Source of the DNA: JACNKV01 sp964645915
Lineage (GTDB): Bacteria; Fidelibacterota; Marinisomatia; Marinisomatales; JACNKV01
Length of the DNA stretch: 37,358 nucleotides
Direction of reading: 5' to 3'
Assembly (NCBI GenBank): GCA_964645915.1
Contig: CAZYDH010000017.1
Location: 1 to 37,358 of the forward strand
Shown here piece after piece: positions 10,301 to 17,740 of the stretch. Under the pieces are notes generated by a model that saw only the letters and a list, made by a program, of their open reading frames with translations, was not told where the DNA came from and made no database searches. Numbering within the stretch: position 1 is the first letter of the stretch; each line of letters starts with the position of its first letter. Both the position numbers and the translations under genes were made by a program.

Positions 10301-10608
10301 ATAATCTGAAAGGTGGTTTTAAAATTCCGTTACCCATTATTAAAAATTGGGAAGTGGATAATTCGATGGGCTTTACTTTAAATCTGGATATGAACGAAAG
10401 TCGAACCATGGGAACAAAGGACAAAACGACCCTTTCGGAACAGGCATTCAATTCCGGATGGAAAATAGGCGCAAGAGTTTCTTATTCCTTTACCAGTAAG
10501 GTAAGCGGTGGGGTTCGATATGAGTATCGGGAAAATGACTCGAAAACCAATGGACGGAAAGTTGATCGAGATTTTGGATTTGATATTAATATTGCAATCA
10601 GTGGATAA
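4324..10608 (+). CDS. sprA: SprA/Sov, outer-membrane translocon of the type IX secretion system
   Basis: SprA (Sov in Porphyromonas) is the very large outer-membrane barrel through which T9SS cargo crosses the outer membrane. The protein is 2094 aa, close to the family size of about 2400. It starts at a TTG with a signal peptide (core about residues 6-20). SprA_N-type strands are seen near residues 140-300 (RVRGNVNISGKM, then SMDQDSERDF). The hallmark motif DDFEGSK followed by SPPIQRRYW lies near residues 796-816. A LWLDELRLSG-like segment (WLDELRLSGV) is near 1370, and the C-terminal third has many barrel strands. An Asp-rich region (about 928-1050) contains EF-hand-like loops (DQNADGRLNTED, DLDRSGSIDK). 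The cluster that follows encodes other T9SS parts. Assignment rests on motif recognition and size. Confidence 0.92.
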   Translation: MKIRQLVNSVLWLALVGIVFPQSLEPEVELYTLPAGFVPYSPFVVSAFPEIPQPMGVYIDTLRTPKGWLDVTYGRRVIDLTIAPDWSMITFSETIDDRILRIPFTAPLDWYFNKSLKINRHLKFINNVAFNVQRQHDERSQRSNTLEVVGVDLGRLGRASLRVRGNVNISGKMVFQDQELVRSSISETQNTHIEFDQKQNLSIEGKIGDRITVSMDQDSERDFDWENNIRIQYEGKEDEILQSFEAGNISLSLPSTQYVTFSGNNQGLFGLKAISKLGPIDITTIASVEQTKKEQQKWSGDGQEETQRIEDYQYIKNQYFFIHEWYRNGVNSGEIDFPSQTPFNINPYYPLNEEGKHPPLSENRLVVKNFELYKFDQSNNPAADEGTAYAGNPPSDIGEWTDPNPNYNKPGSYLKLERNSDYLLNEDLGYIRMKTRGQNDILACHYSLVNFTTGDTIMTVGHGITDSDSVLVLKMLKPQNNSPSHPVWDLMFKNVYYLGASNINSEGFAVRLMYNLDSPIQDRNINGAYITQFGLDIEDENSNPQPDELVDYKNGSIVNLQYGELHFPALHPFASVDSLEGGTTNELLNEYLGSGSMYQTSNQTTIRGDSRFTIEVDYTNVSSTINLGFMLVEGSEEVYVNNSKQVRGTDYQIDNFSGTIVFLNEIDPKADVEIKYDKHELVSFDKKVILGSRAQMDLGKNSFIGATALYYNQSIINEKIEVGYEPTRNFIWDLNGRYEWDLEKITRTINKIPTVNTEQMSSFSIEGEIAQVLPNPNPINNEETGDPNGVAYIDDFEGSKKTTSPPIQRRYWKSSSAPLDPMTLEPLSQLNRARMYWYNPYTQVRTKDIWPNQSTSVRAQNETTDILVMHHKKRTHQDEMGVDDDQVWSGLTTALYSGDYDQTSSKFFEIWLKGTEGKIEIDLGKISEDQNADGRLNTEDKPESGMTLGNGFLEDDEDTGVDGCFDEFEDGWGGCLDSLSYADYVVLGDNETINMSPDVDPDDPNGDNWMYNEGSADYSHVNGTEGNGTGTKIQEGGKYPDTEDLDRSGSIDKISDYFTKGFSIDPYHTDAEKYLAGETINDGEPTGWRLYRIPLSHFALADTSVSGGMVNDWTEIRNLRLIWSGVEDGDAHLSIAKMEIVGNYWTELGVADSGSVNYVKDDSVFAVTVINTEDNADVYTPPKGVEGEYDRINEIRSKEQSLVLKFDKLGPGEKAAAHNTEMSFSGDRAKSFLIYDRLKMYIFGSSEDIGIQDSDVEFFMQFGKGDNYYEVVQPVFNGWDEENGRNSIDLDLNWLTKLKLQTEENVTKFRPSDEFIDSTYVKIYHFTDSDSQRTGKTIRIQGQPAINRLQYINVGIRNISDREVTGEVWLDELRLSGVKKDRGVAMRLVSKFNLADLGNTTVSYSRKDADFHVLQQRLGSNQTSEDLRVNTSLQLHKLLPKWVGISIPLSTSFSNTVSRPKYFPDTDILAGDAPPDSILTKSQSISLSTNVKKAVPSENPFVKYTLDNLQASFSASKSKKSNPLFPKDNSESYSGKLSYTVSFGKGHYFSPLKWMQNVPWIGSSLSEFHIYYLPKGVNTSIDFSEKLNQKQPRIGNPPPDYYNLGLNRKFNLDYKILESVTTKYGYTSQSDMKDYRGYAWMAIRDLDPGVITKTSENTTTSFTPTLFEWLKPTFNYSSNYSWSQGVGQESDGASIGSQLSLSTNVSFSFTNIFELVYKPQTESRSTRERSRRGRNTSDNDTALEQKVSEKKSTPILTYIHTFTKKIDPISFTYKETRNRMGYGVLGDVPVGYKFGWLGDHGLEHSNSVGSNIGNWDKKQDITLRSGLKPFKRISISLNYAQNVSMSRGGTGVESRSIVRDYFSFGEKMEKGFPFFGWSLRMSGLENLPLLKSIARTVSLEHAYSGKQSMAWKFEGVNVMDIGFFDINSFIDMYGTFQTQSTRNTNFSPLVGLTMSLNKGISVTIRQNFSRSVDETQTGMTVKTDKSLNASIGYNLKGGFKIPLPIIKNWEVDNSMGFTLNLDMNESRTMGTKDKTTLSEQAFNSGWKIGARVSYSFTSKVSGGVRYEYRENDSKTNGRKVDRDFGFDINIAISG

Positions 10609-10614
10609 ACATTA

Positions 10615-11541
10615 GTGAATTTTCTACTAAAGATCATCCTTATTTCATTCATGACTTTTTATAGTACGTCTTGTCAACGTTCCGTTCCGGAATTTTCGGG
10701 AGATATGGCATTTCAGTTTTTGGAACAACAATGTGCATTTGGTCCGAGAAACCCGGGTTCAGATGGATATGATATGTGCAAGGAATTTTACTTACAGAAA
10801 TTAAATTCAGTTGCGGACTCGGTAATTACTCAGACTTTTACGTATACAGAGACTCGAACAGATCAAACGTATCTATTAACCAATATCGTTGCACAATTCC
10901 GACCGGAAGCAAAGAGACAAATTTTGTTAGGAGCGCATTGGGATACACGTCCGTGGGCAGATCGTGATCCGAATATCAATCGGAGAGATGAACCAATCCT
11001 TGGGGCTAATGATGGAGCAAGCGGTGTTGCAGTATTGTTGGAATGTGCTGAGGTGTTTGCAAAATATCCACTTCCTGTCGGAGTAACTATTGTTTTATTT
11101 GATGGAGAAGATCTTGGAAAAGAAGGGACTCCTGAAAGTTATGCCCAAGGATCCAAGTATTTTGCTGAGAATCTTCCTGTGAAAAAACCGGAATCTGCTA
11201 TTATCGTTGATATGGTAGGTGATTCGGAATTAAACATCCCGGTTGAACGTAATTCACAGCAACAAAACCCGGAATTGATCAAAGCATTATGGCAGATTGC
11301 GGAAGACAAACAATTACCCGCATTCAAGCAATGGTTAGGACGATCTGTTTATGACGATCATGTTCCTCTCTTTACAAAAGCCGGTATTCCGGCAATAGAC
11401 TTGATCGATTTTAATTATCCAAATCGGTATGTAAATTATTGGCATACCCATCAGGATACACCTAATCAGTGTTCCGCTTCCAGTTTAGATCAAGTCGGTG
11501 AAGTTATTCTTCATTATCTTTACACTTTGAAAGATGAATAA
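10615..11541 (+). CDS. M28-family lipoprotein, glutaminyl-peptide cyclotransferase-like
   Basis: The GTG start lies 6 nt after the SprA stop. The signal ends in STSC (Cys20), suggesting a lipoprotein. M28 metal ligands are visible: H108 and D110 in GAHWDTRP, D133 in GANDGASG, E165/D166 in FDGEDLG, and H277 in YWHTHQDT. Several details favour glutaminyl cyclase over aminopeptidase: one-zinc-type HWDTRPWADRD, GED followed by ESYAQGSKYFA, the DDHVPLF motif (247-253), and a YWHT near the C-terminus. Glutaminyl cyclases convert an N-terminal Gln to pyroglutamate. In Bacteroidota such enzymes act on exported proteins whose mature N-terminus is Gln, and several proteins in this window look like that. 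An aminopeptidase role cannot be excluded from sequence alone. Confidence 0.85.
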   Translation: MNFLLKIILISFMTFYSTSCQRSVPEFSGDMAFQFLEQQCAFGPRNPGSDGYDMCKEFYLQKLNSVADSVITQTFTYTETRTDQTYLLTNIVAQFRPEAKRQILLGAHWDTRPWADRDPNINRRDEPILGANDGASGVAVLLECAEVFAKYPLPVGVTIVLFDGEDLGKEGTPESYAQGSKYFAENLPVKKPESAIIVDMVGDSELNIPVERNSQQQNPELIKALWQIAEDKQLPAFKQWLGRSVYDDHVPLFTKAGIPAIDLIDFNYPNRYVNYWHTHQDTPNQCSASSLDQVGEVILHYLYTLKDE

Positions 11542-11616
11542 ACCATGTTGTTAAATAAATATAAAAATCGAAAACGAACAATTGGATTGATGATTCACAA
11601 TTCATATTTTCCAGAC

Positions 11617-12420
11617 ATGAGGAACATTATTTTAATCATTTTTCTGCTGATGTCCATGGGATGTCCACCTTCTGAAAAAGTGATGGAAGACGTGTGGTTG
11701 CAGTCTGTCAGCTTTGATTTTATTCAATCAACAAATGAATTGTATTTTGATGTTGATATTTCTTCGTCATTTCAAGACACAGATCTGTCAGAAGTCAATA
11801 TTTTATGGTATTGCTCTACATATGACAACGAGCCCGACACAATTCAGTTGAATGATAATGGATTGGATGGTGATATCCTTCCCGGGGATGATCATTATTC
11901 TGTCAAGATAGCAAATGACAGTTTAGAATTGAAAAATGATATTTCACCGACAACTACCGGGGAAGTCTTTTTGAATGTTTTGGCAAAGTATGGTTCCGGT
12001 GAAGAGACACTTGGATTCACTTTTCAACTGGGGAATATTAAACCAACCATCTTAAGTGTATCTTTTCCTGATACACTGATTAGACCGTTGCAAACCAATT
12101 CGTTTGTAGTGGACACCATAAAGGTAACAGTGCATGATGCCAACGGGTTGAGCGATATACAAAGTTGTTTTCTTCTCTTTCAGAAGCCTGATTCAACCTG
12201 GGCAAATAACGGGAATCCGATTCTGTTATTTGATGACGGGGTCATTAGCGAACAGATGTTCCTTTGGGATGAAAATGCATCCGATGGAATATATTCCCGC
12301 CTGATCACAATCGGGCGTGATAATCCTTTAGGAACGTATCGTGCACATTTTCATGTTAGAGATATTGCCGGGGACTATGGAGACTCCGTTATAAAAACTT
12401 TGGAAATCATAAATGAATAA
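11617..12420 (+). CDS. Lipoprotein with Ig-like domains, function unknown
   Basis: An upstream in-frame ATG (11545) exists, but the ATG at 11617 starts exactly at a lipoprotein signal (MRNIILIIFLLMSMGC, lipobox SMGC), so I prefer it. That gives 267 aa. Two similar halves are visible, each ending in an Asp/Gly loop plus strand: NGLDGDILPGDDHYS in the first and WDENASDGIYSRL in the second. This resembles tandem immunoglobulin-like modules found in FCB surface proteins. I know no enzymatic role. Its stop overlaps the next start by 8 nt, and it sits between the glutaminyl-cyclase-like gene and the PorZ-like gene. A structural or accessory role in the secretion module is a reasonable inference. 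Confidence 0.75.
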   Translation: MRNIILIIFLLMSMGCPPSEKVMEDVWLQSVSFDFIQSTNELYFDVDISSSFQDTDLSEVNILWYCSTYDNEPDTIQLNDNGLDGDILPGDDHYSVKIANDSLELKNDISPTTTGEVFLNVLAKYGSGEETLGFTFQLGNIKPTILSVSFPDTLIRPLQTNSFVVDTIKVTVHDANGLSDIQSCFLLFQKPDSTWANNGNPILLFDDGVISEQMFLWDENASDGIYSRLITIGRDNPLGTYRAHFHVRDIAGDYGDSVIKTLEIINE

Positions 12421-14044
12421 AAACAAAATATTCCTGATTACTTTGATGATTGTTGTAAGCATCAGCGGACAGTCATTATCTCCAAATCAGTTTCGATTGG
12501 TGGTTTCAGATACGATCGAAGTGCAAAACGAGCTCAAGAACAATTTAATCACAGAGATCAGGTTGCAAGGTGATTCAACTGTTTGGTTAGGAACTGGGCA
12601 AGGTCTTGCAATGTTAGACGATTCATTATCCATCATTGCAATGGACACATTGACATTGTTGAGCGGTGAACAGGTTATGCTGAATGATGGAATATCCGCA
12701 ATTGCTGTCTCTGACAATAAAACATTTTGCGCAGGTATTACCAGCGACGGAGAGAATCCAATAGGAAGTGGATTGTATTTAACCGACAATGGTTTAAGCG
12801 ACAACGTTGTGTGGTCATATTATCCTCAACCGGTGGATGATGTCGGAGATAGTTTAGTTCCTTATGCCGGAAAAACATTTCGGGCCCTCCCTGTAACGAC
12901 TGACCGTTTAAATGTTTCGTATGATGCCGCATTCACCAACAACTATCTGTGGATTACATCTTGGGCGGGTGGTTTGCGAAGATTAGATTTAAATAGCGGG
13001 ACAGAATGGGATCGAGTTCCATTACCTAAGGATTCTCAACCGTATTTAATTACCTGTGCTGACTCTGCTTATTCTGATGACGGAGCCGGAAATGAAATAT
13101 TGAATAATTACTATTTAAATCCAAGGGATCCAAGAGATAGTGGAAATCATAATCATAAAGCCTTTTCAGTTATCGGTTATGGAGATACCGTATGGGTTGG
13201 AACTGCAAATGGTATCAATAGGGGCATCCTTGGAACAGATGGATGTATAGACTGGGATCATTATTCATATCCGTTGGATGGTTTGAGCGGAAATTTCGTT
13301 GTTAGTATTGAGCACCAAAACTGGGATGGAGAACGAACAATCTGGGCTGTGACGTTAAATGCCGATCAACTTGGCGAGGAGCGAGGTTTAAGCTACACTA
13401 AAGATGACAGCACTTGGCATATTGTCTCCGAACTTCGTGGAGAACGTATTTACAATGTCCATGCAAAAGGTCCATATGTTTTTGCCGGAGCGGAAAGCGG
13501 ATTATGGATTTCACCTGATGTGGGTGAAACATGGGCAAAATATCCTCCTGCCATGGATACAACTTATTTAGCAACGGATGAAATCCTCAGTCAGGATGTT
13601 CTTTCGGTTGTTATGGATGAAAGAGATTATTATGGTCGGCCAATCCTTTGGATAGGAACAGGAGATGGATTAGGACGATCTGATGATATTTATAGTGGAA
13701 ATTGGAATATATACCGAACAGATATCCCCGGAGTTTATGCGTATCCAAATCCATTCTCACCGAACATACACCATGTGATGGAAGGAGATGGATATGTTCG
13801 ATTTCATATTGATGAAATCGCTTCCTATACAATAAAAATCGGCATTTATAACTTTGCGATGGAACGAGTATTTTATGAAACATTTGATCGCCGAGATCCT
13901 AACAGCGGTGCATTAAAATGGAATGGACGGGATGAAAATGGGCGAAGGGTTGATAATGGAGTGTATTTTGTCAATCTTAACTATTCTGAAACCAGCAACC
14001 AATCTCCCGGTGATCATTGGTTAAAGCTGATCGTGGTGAAGTGA
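12413..14044 (+). CDS. Beta-propeller protein with T9SS-like C-terminal domain (PorZ-like architecture)
   Basis: After a signal peptide (cleavage likely before Q21, ISG-QSL), residues about 30-435 carry repeated propeller blades of the two-component-regulator type: VWLGTGQGLAML, VWVGTANGINRG, VFAGAESGLWIS and LWIGTGDGLGRS. From about residue 442 a FlgD/T9SS-type C-terminal domain begins with AYPNPFSPN, continues with WNGRDENGRRVDNGVYFV and ends in KLIVVK, the usual ending of T9SS sorting domains. Propeller plus CTD is the architecture of PorZ, a member of the surface attachment complex with PorU, PorV and PorQ in Porphyromonas. PorZ has about 780 aa, so this 543-aa protein is shorter, probably with one propeller. 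It lies directly upstream of two PorV/PorQ genes, which supports the reading. It could instead be simple T9SS cargo. Confidence 0.8.
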   Translation: MNKNKIFLITLMIVVSISGQSLSPNQFRLVVSDTIEVQNELKNNLITEIRLQGDSTVWLGTGQGLAMLDDSLSIIAMDTLTLLSGEQVMLNDGISAIAVSDNKTFCAGITSDGENPIGSGLYLTDNGLSDNVVWSYYPQPVDDVGDSLVPYAGKTFRALPVTTDRLNVSYDAAFTNNYLWITSWAGGLRRLDLNSGTEWDRVPLPKDSQPYLITCADSAYSDDGAGNEILNNYYLNPRDPRDSGNHNHKAFSVIGYGDTVWVGTANGINRGILGTDGCIDWDHYSYPLDGLSGNFVVSIEHQNWDGERTIWAVTLNADQLGEERGLSYTKDDSTWHIVSELRGERIYNVHAKGPYVFAGAESGLWISPDVGETWAKYPPAMDTTYLATDEILSQDVLSVVMDERDYYGRPILWIGTGDGLGRSDDIYSGNWNIYRTDIPGVYAYPNPFSPNIHHVMEGDGYVRFHIDEIASYTIKIGIYNFAMERVFYETFDRRDPNSGALKWNGRDENGRRVDNGVYFVNLNYSETSNQSPGDHWLKLIVVK

Positions 14045-14051
14045 GGTTAAG

Positions 14052-14993
14052 ATGAAAATGAAAAATATACTCAGTGTGTTCATTATTGTATTGCTGAATA
14101 TCTGTACAATAAACGGACGGGACTATGCCGGCTATGCAGGGAGTTTTCTTCGAATGGGGACGTCAGCTCGAGCGATTGGAATGGGCGGAGGATTCAGTGC
14201 AGAATTGGATCGCGGATTTACCGCTTTTCAAAATCCCGCAGGACTGCCATTTTTACAAGATCGACATGTGTCATTTTCTCATCAACAACTTCCATTGGAC
14301 CGTAAACATATTGCATCCGCTTTCTCTATGAAACTACCTCCAACAGCCGGGATCGGTTTAATGTGGATCAGTTCCGGAGTCAGCGATATCGACGGGAGAA
14401 CATCTTCAGGAGTACATACGGAATTTCTCACTACAAATGAAGATGCGATTTATATTAGTTTCGCTCAAAGTATTGCAGGTTGGTTGGGTGTCGGAGTTAG
14501 TATAAAAATTCTTAACCAACAATTACCAATGAACTCCAATGATATCTCTGGAAAAGGTATTGGATTCGATGCAGGGATCATGATTAAACCCGGGGGAAAT
14601 TTCGCTGCTGGAATTATGGTACAGGATCTGAATTCCGGATACCAATGGAATACCGGAAGCATCTTCGACAAAGGAATGATATACCAGGAATTATTTCCTA
14701 CTCAGTATCGTACGGGGTTTAAGCTGAGAAAATGGGATATGGATATTGTTGGAGAAACATCCGTTATTACTGACCATGAAGCAATCTTGGGTGTAGACTT
14801 TCGCCTCGGAACGGAGTATCGGGTAAAAGAGGATTATTTCTTACGCGCCGGGATTGGTAGCTCACGCATCGGACTTGGGGCAGGGATGGAGTACGAGTTA
14901 TATAAAAATAAAAAGGCATTTTTAGACTATGCATTTAGGCTGGGGACTGTAGCGGGGGTAGAACATATTTTTACTTATGAATTCATATTTTAA
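14052..14993 (+). CDS. PorV/PorQ-family outer-membrane protein
   Basis: The protein is a FadL-like barrel of the PorV/PorQ family. A signal peptide (to about residue 23) is followed by the family N-terminal signature: GYAGSFLRMGTSARAIGMGG, then Asp/Gly and FQNPAGL (residues about 55-61). The remainder shows alternating barrel strands, ending with aromatic residues (TYEFIF). In Bacteroidota, PorV is an outer-membrane shuttle that receives cargo from the SprA translocon and brings it to the attachment complex. The start is 7 nt after the propeller gene, and a second PorV/PorQ gene follows within 20 nt. PorV versus PorQ cannot be decided from sequence reading, because the family is broad in non-Bacteroidota FCB phyla. 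Confidence 0.88.
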   Translation: MKMKNILSVFIIVLLNICTINGRDYAGYAGSFLRMGTSARAIGMGGGFSAELDRGFTAFQNPAGLPFLQDRHVSFSHQQLPLDRKHIASAFSMKLPPTAGIGLMWISSGVSDIDGRTSSGVHTEFLTTNEDAIYISFAQSIAGWLGVGVSIKILNQQLPMNSNDISGKGIGFDAGIMIKPGGNFAAGIMVQDLNSGYQWNTGSIFDKGMIYQELFPTQYRTGFKLRKWDMDIVGETSVITDHEAILGVDFRLGTEYRVKEDYFLRAGIGSSRIGLGAGMEYELYKNKKAFLDYAFRLGTVAGVEHIFTYEFIF

Positions 14994-15012
14994 ACAAAAC
15001 CTGATTAAATAA

Positions 15013-15891
15013 ATGGCTACACGTATATATCAATTTATTGCATTTCTGTTCATTGTTTTTGGAAGTGTAAGTTATAGTATCGGAACAGATTTTCTTATTA
15101 TTCCAACCAACTCAAGAGAATTAACCGTTGGGAGCCATCCGCTTGCTAATTTTAGTGAAGTCAATCCCGCGGGATTAACTCTTTTTGGAAATAAACCACT
15201 GATGAAAGCAGCATATGGAAGTTGGTATTCCGATGTTACACAAACTTCATTTGGATTGATAAATAGAACCTTTGGAGGAACAACCGGGATATTGATCCGA
15301 TATGCCGGATTGAATGGGCTGGAGTTGAGAACCTCCTCGCCAACAGATGATCCGTTGGCTGAGTTTGGAACTTACGGAGCTTCAATCGATCTGTCTCACT
15401 CTGGAGAATATGGAGAAATGAAGTATGGTATAAGCATTCGGCATTTACAAATGCAAATGCATACAAGTCATTCAGGTGGTTGGGCGATGGATATGGGTGT
15501 TTTATGGCATCCTATGGAAAAAACATCTCTTGGGTTTTCTGTGTTAAATTTGGGAAAAATGACAACGTTGAACAAAACATCACCATCTTTACCTACTCGG
15601 ATATTGATTGGAGGAGATACGATATTGAAGGGGAACGGATGGGAAAACACACTGATGGCAACCGTTGAATACTCACAAAGTATATCCGGATTAGTTTACC
15701 GAATAGGAAATGAACTGCACTATCGATTTTTATCTTTATTGCTGGGATCTCAGTTTTCTGATGATTTAACCACCGTTTCCGCAGGTGTCCAAGTTCATGT
15801 AGGAATTTACAAGATCGGATACGGTGTACGATTTGGATCTCAAGGATTGGGAAATCCATCAATGTTGGATGTGTCTGTTTTATTGCCATAA
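15013..15891 (+). CDS. Second PorV/PorQ-family outer-membrane protein
   Basis: This 292-aa protein has a signal peptide (to about residue 23) and the family start FLIIPTNSRELTVG, followed by NPAGLTLFG (about residues 51-59). The rest is barrel-like with Gly-rich strands. It differs from its upstream neighbour in the signature loop (no MGMGG-like stretch) and is shorter, so it is a diverged paralogue rather than a recent duplicate. PorQ in Porphyromonas is a barrel that anchors PorZ on the surface; a PorQ role here would suit the neighbouring PorZ-like gene. Its stop codon overlaps the ATG of the following deacetylase gene (TAATG), indicating one transcript. Confidence 0.85.
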   Translation: MATRIYQFIAFLFIVFGSVSYSIGTDFLIIPTNSRELTVGSHPLANFSEVNPAGLTLFGNKPLMKAAYGSWYSDVTQTSFGLINRTFGGTTGILIRYAGLNGLELRTSSPTDDPLAEFGTYGASIDLSHSGEYGEMKYGISIRHLQMQMHTSHSGGWAMDMGVLWHPMEKTSLGFSVLNLGKMTTLNKTSPSLPTRILIGGDTILKGNGWENTLMATVEYSQSISGLVYRIGNELHYRFLSLLLGSQFSDDLTTVSAGVQVHVGIYKIGYGVRFGSQGLGNPSMLDVSVLLP

Positions 15892-16721
15892 TGATGTTTC
15901 CTAAATCATCGAAGCCATCATTTCTGACATATTTATTTCTTACTAGTGCTGTTGCAATTGTTCTGTTTATCATCATTCTATTCTTTTTTAGTGACCCATT
16001 AAAAAAGGAGGGATTACCGCCTACTGATCAGGTAAGTCCGGATTTAGATCCTGCTATTCGGGGTTCCATAGCAATAATTATAGATGATTTTGGTTACCGA
16101 AACGATGTGATATCAAAGGGTTTTTTGGAGTTGGATGCCCATTTAACGTATGCGGTAATCCCAGGACATGAGTACAGTCAATCCTTTTCAAAAAGAGCCA
16201 AAGCCAAAGGATATGAAGTAATCATCCACATGCCAATGGAATCTCACGTATTTTCAAAAGGGGAGGATGCATTCCGATTGAACACATCAATGACAAGCCA
16301 AGAGATCGAAGATAGAACGGAACAGGCCTTTCTCCAACTCTCTGAAGCGGTCGGGATGAATAATCACCAAGGATCTAAAGCGACTGAAGATAAACGAGTG
16401 ATGCAAATTGTCGCGGATGTTCTTCAAAGACATCAAGCGTATTTTGTTGATAGCAGAACAAGTTCAGCGACCATTGCCAAGATGATGATGGAAAAAAGTA
16501 AAGTTCCAAACACCCGACGACATGTATTCCTAGATAATGATTTTGACCCAGGGTTGATTTATCGACAATTAAATGAATTAATGCATCTAGCTGAGACATC
16601 AGAATATGCTATCGGAATTGGTCATGTAAAAAAGGAGACTCTTGAAGTCTTAAAAGAGGAAATCCCTAAATTAAAAGCGATGGGGTTCCGTTTCAAATTT
16701 GTTTCTGAAATAATTCAGTAA
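15891..16721 (+). CDS. Divergent polysaccharide deacetylase family protein (YibQ-like)
   Basis: The protein has one N-terminal transmembrane segment (residues about 12-33) and then a periplasmic NodB-like fold of the divergent subgroup (DUF610/YibQ). Motifs seen are IAIIIDDFGY (residues about 60-69, the DD metal-binding start), YAVIPG, IHMPMES (about 114-120), NNHQGSKAT and YFVDSRTSS. These define a fold related to polysaccharide deacetylases, but the subgroup has no established substrate in most bacteria. The length of 276 aa is typical. It overlaps the upstream PorV/PorQ gene by 1 nt (TAATG). A role in the cell wall or surface glycans is possible but not shown. Confidence 0.85.
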   Translation: MMFPKSSKPSFLTYLFLTSAVAIVLFIIILFFFSDPLKKEGLPPTDQVSPDLDPAIRGSIAIIIDDFGYRNDVISKGFLELDAHLTYAVIPGHEYSQSFSKRAKAKGYEVIIHMPMESHVFSKGEDAFRLNTSMTSQEIEDRTEQAFLQLSEAVGMNNHQGSKATEDKRVMQIVADVLQRHQAYFVDSRTSSATIAKMMMEKSKVPNTRRHVFLDNDFDPGLIYRQLNELMHLAETSEYAIGIGHVKKETLEVLKEEIPKLKAMGFRFKFVSEIIQ

Positions 16722-16730
16722 GGTTATCCT

Positions 16731-17717
16731 ATGTCTATTATCATTGATGTAACAAGGGGTGATGGAATAGAAAGCAGACATATCGCCTATGGTGTAGTTG
16801 TAGATGAGAATGGTGATATTGTTTATTCTACCGGAGATTCAAATTATTTGACATGTATTCGTTCATCTTTAAAGCCATTTCAGGCGGCTGCTTCTGTACA
16901 GGCAGGAGCAGTCAAAGCCGCAGGTTTTTCCGAACAAGAACTTGCATTAATGTGTGCATCACATTTTGGTGAGGATATTCATATAAAAACTGCAAAAACC
17001 ATGATGAAAAAACTGGAATTATCCAGTAAGTATTATGAGTGCGGATCGCATTATCCTTACAATAAAGATGCCCGTCTGGAATTATATAGTAAAAATAAAT
17101 CGGCACAACCATGGCATAATAACTGTAGTGGGAAGCATGCAGGTATGCTGGCTTGCGCAAAGCATCTAAATGCCTCTCTTAACGGGTATGTTTCCCCCAA
17201 CCATCCGGTACAGCAATGTATTTTAAATTATGTGAGCGATTTAACTGATAATAAAAATTTTTCGATTGCCATTGATGGATGCTCTGCCCCGACACCATTT
17301 TTACCTTTATCCTCGTTAGCATCTTTATTTCAAAAATTAGCTGCATCAGATCGACCTGAACTAAAAAAGGTTTACACAGTAATGACAAAATATCCGTATA
17401 TCATTGCTGGGAAAAACAGATTTGATACAGACTTCATGAAAGTAATGAAAGGAAGGGCTGTATCAAAAGGCGGAGGAGAAGCGGTGAATGGAATGGGCAT
17501 CCGTATGCCGGATGGTAAGGTTTTTGGGGTGGCCACAAAAATTCTGGATGGAAGTCAAAGGGCGGGTCCGATTGCGACTGTTGCTTTATTAGAGAGAACA
17601 GGATTAATTACTAAAAAAGAAATTAGCGGTTTAAAAAATTATCGATCGACACCTATTTTAAATCATCGTAAAATTTGTATTGGAGAAATAAAAGCGAGGA
17701 TACAGGAAAGGGGATAA
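16731..17717 (+). CDS. Class 3 (Rhizobium etli type) L-asparaginase
   Basis: The enzyme hydrolyses L-asparagine to aspartate and ammonia. The sequence belongs to the asparaginase_II (PF06089) family, unrelated to classical AnsA/AnsB enzymes. Residues known to matter in the R. etli enzyme have clear counterparts: S45 and K48 (RSSLKPF), S77 (CASHFGE), C132 and K135 (NCSGKHAG), C184 (IDGCSAPT) and K246 (SKGGGEA). The first four groups are each shifted by the same small offset. The length of 328 aa is close to family members of 330-360. No signal peptide is visible, so it is cytoplasmic. It starts 9 nt after the deacetylase gene and seems to be the last gene of the long + strand unit. Confidence 0.9.
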   Translation: MSIIIDVTRGDGIESRHIAYGVVVDENGDIVYSTGDSNYLTCIRSSLKPFQAAASVQAGAVKAAGFSEQELALMCASHFGEDIHIKTAKTMMKKLELSSKYYECGSHYPYNKDARLELYSKNKSAQPWHNNCSGKHAGMLACAKHLNASLNGYVSPNHPVQQCILNYVSDLTDNKNFSIAIDGCSAPTPFLPLSSLASLFQKLAASDRPELKKVYTVMTKYPYIIAGKNRFDTDFMKVMKGRAVSKGGGEAVNGMGIRMPDGKVFGVATKILDGSQRAGPIATVALLERTGLITKKEISGLKNYRSTPILNHRKICIGEIKARIQERG

Positions 17718-17740
17718 CTATTCAGAAAGACCGAAATAAA

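Noticed and set aside
11545..11616. Upstream ATG extension of the Ig-like lipoprotein gene
   Set aside because: It would put 24 polar and basic residues before a perfect lipoprotein signal.
15236..15976. Longer - strand frames (76 and 127 codons) opposite the second PorV/PorQ gene and the start of the deacetylase gene
   Set aside because: They lie opposite clear coding sequence, and their products look like low-complexity shadow translations.
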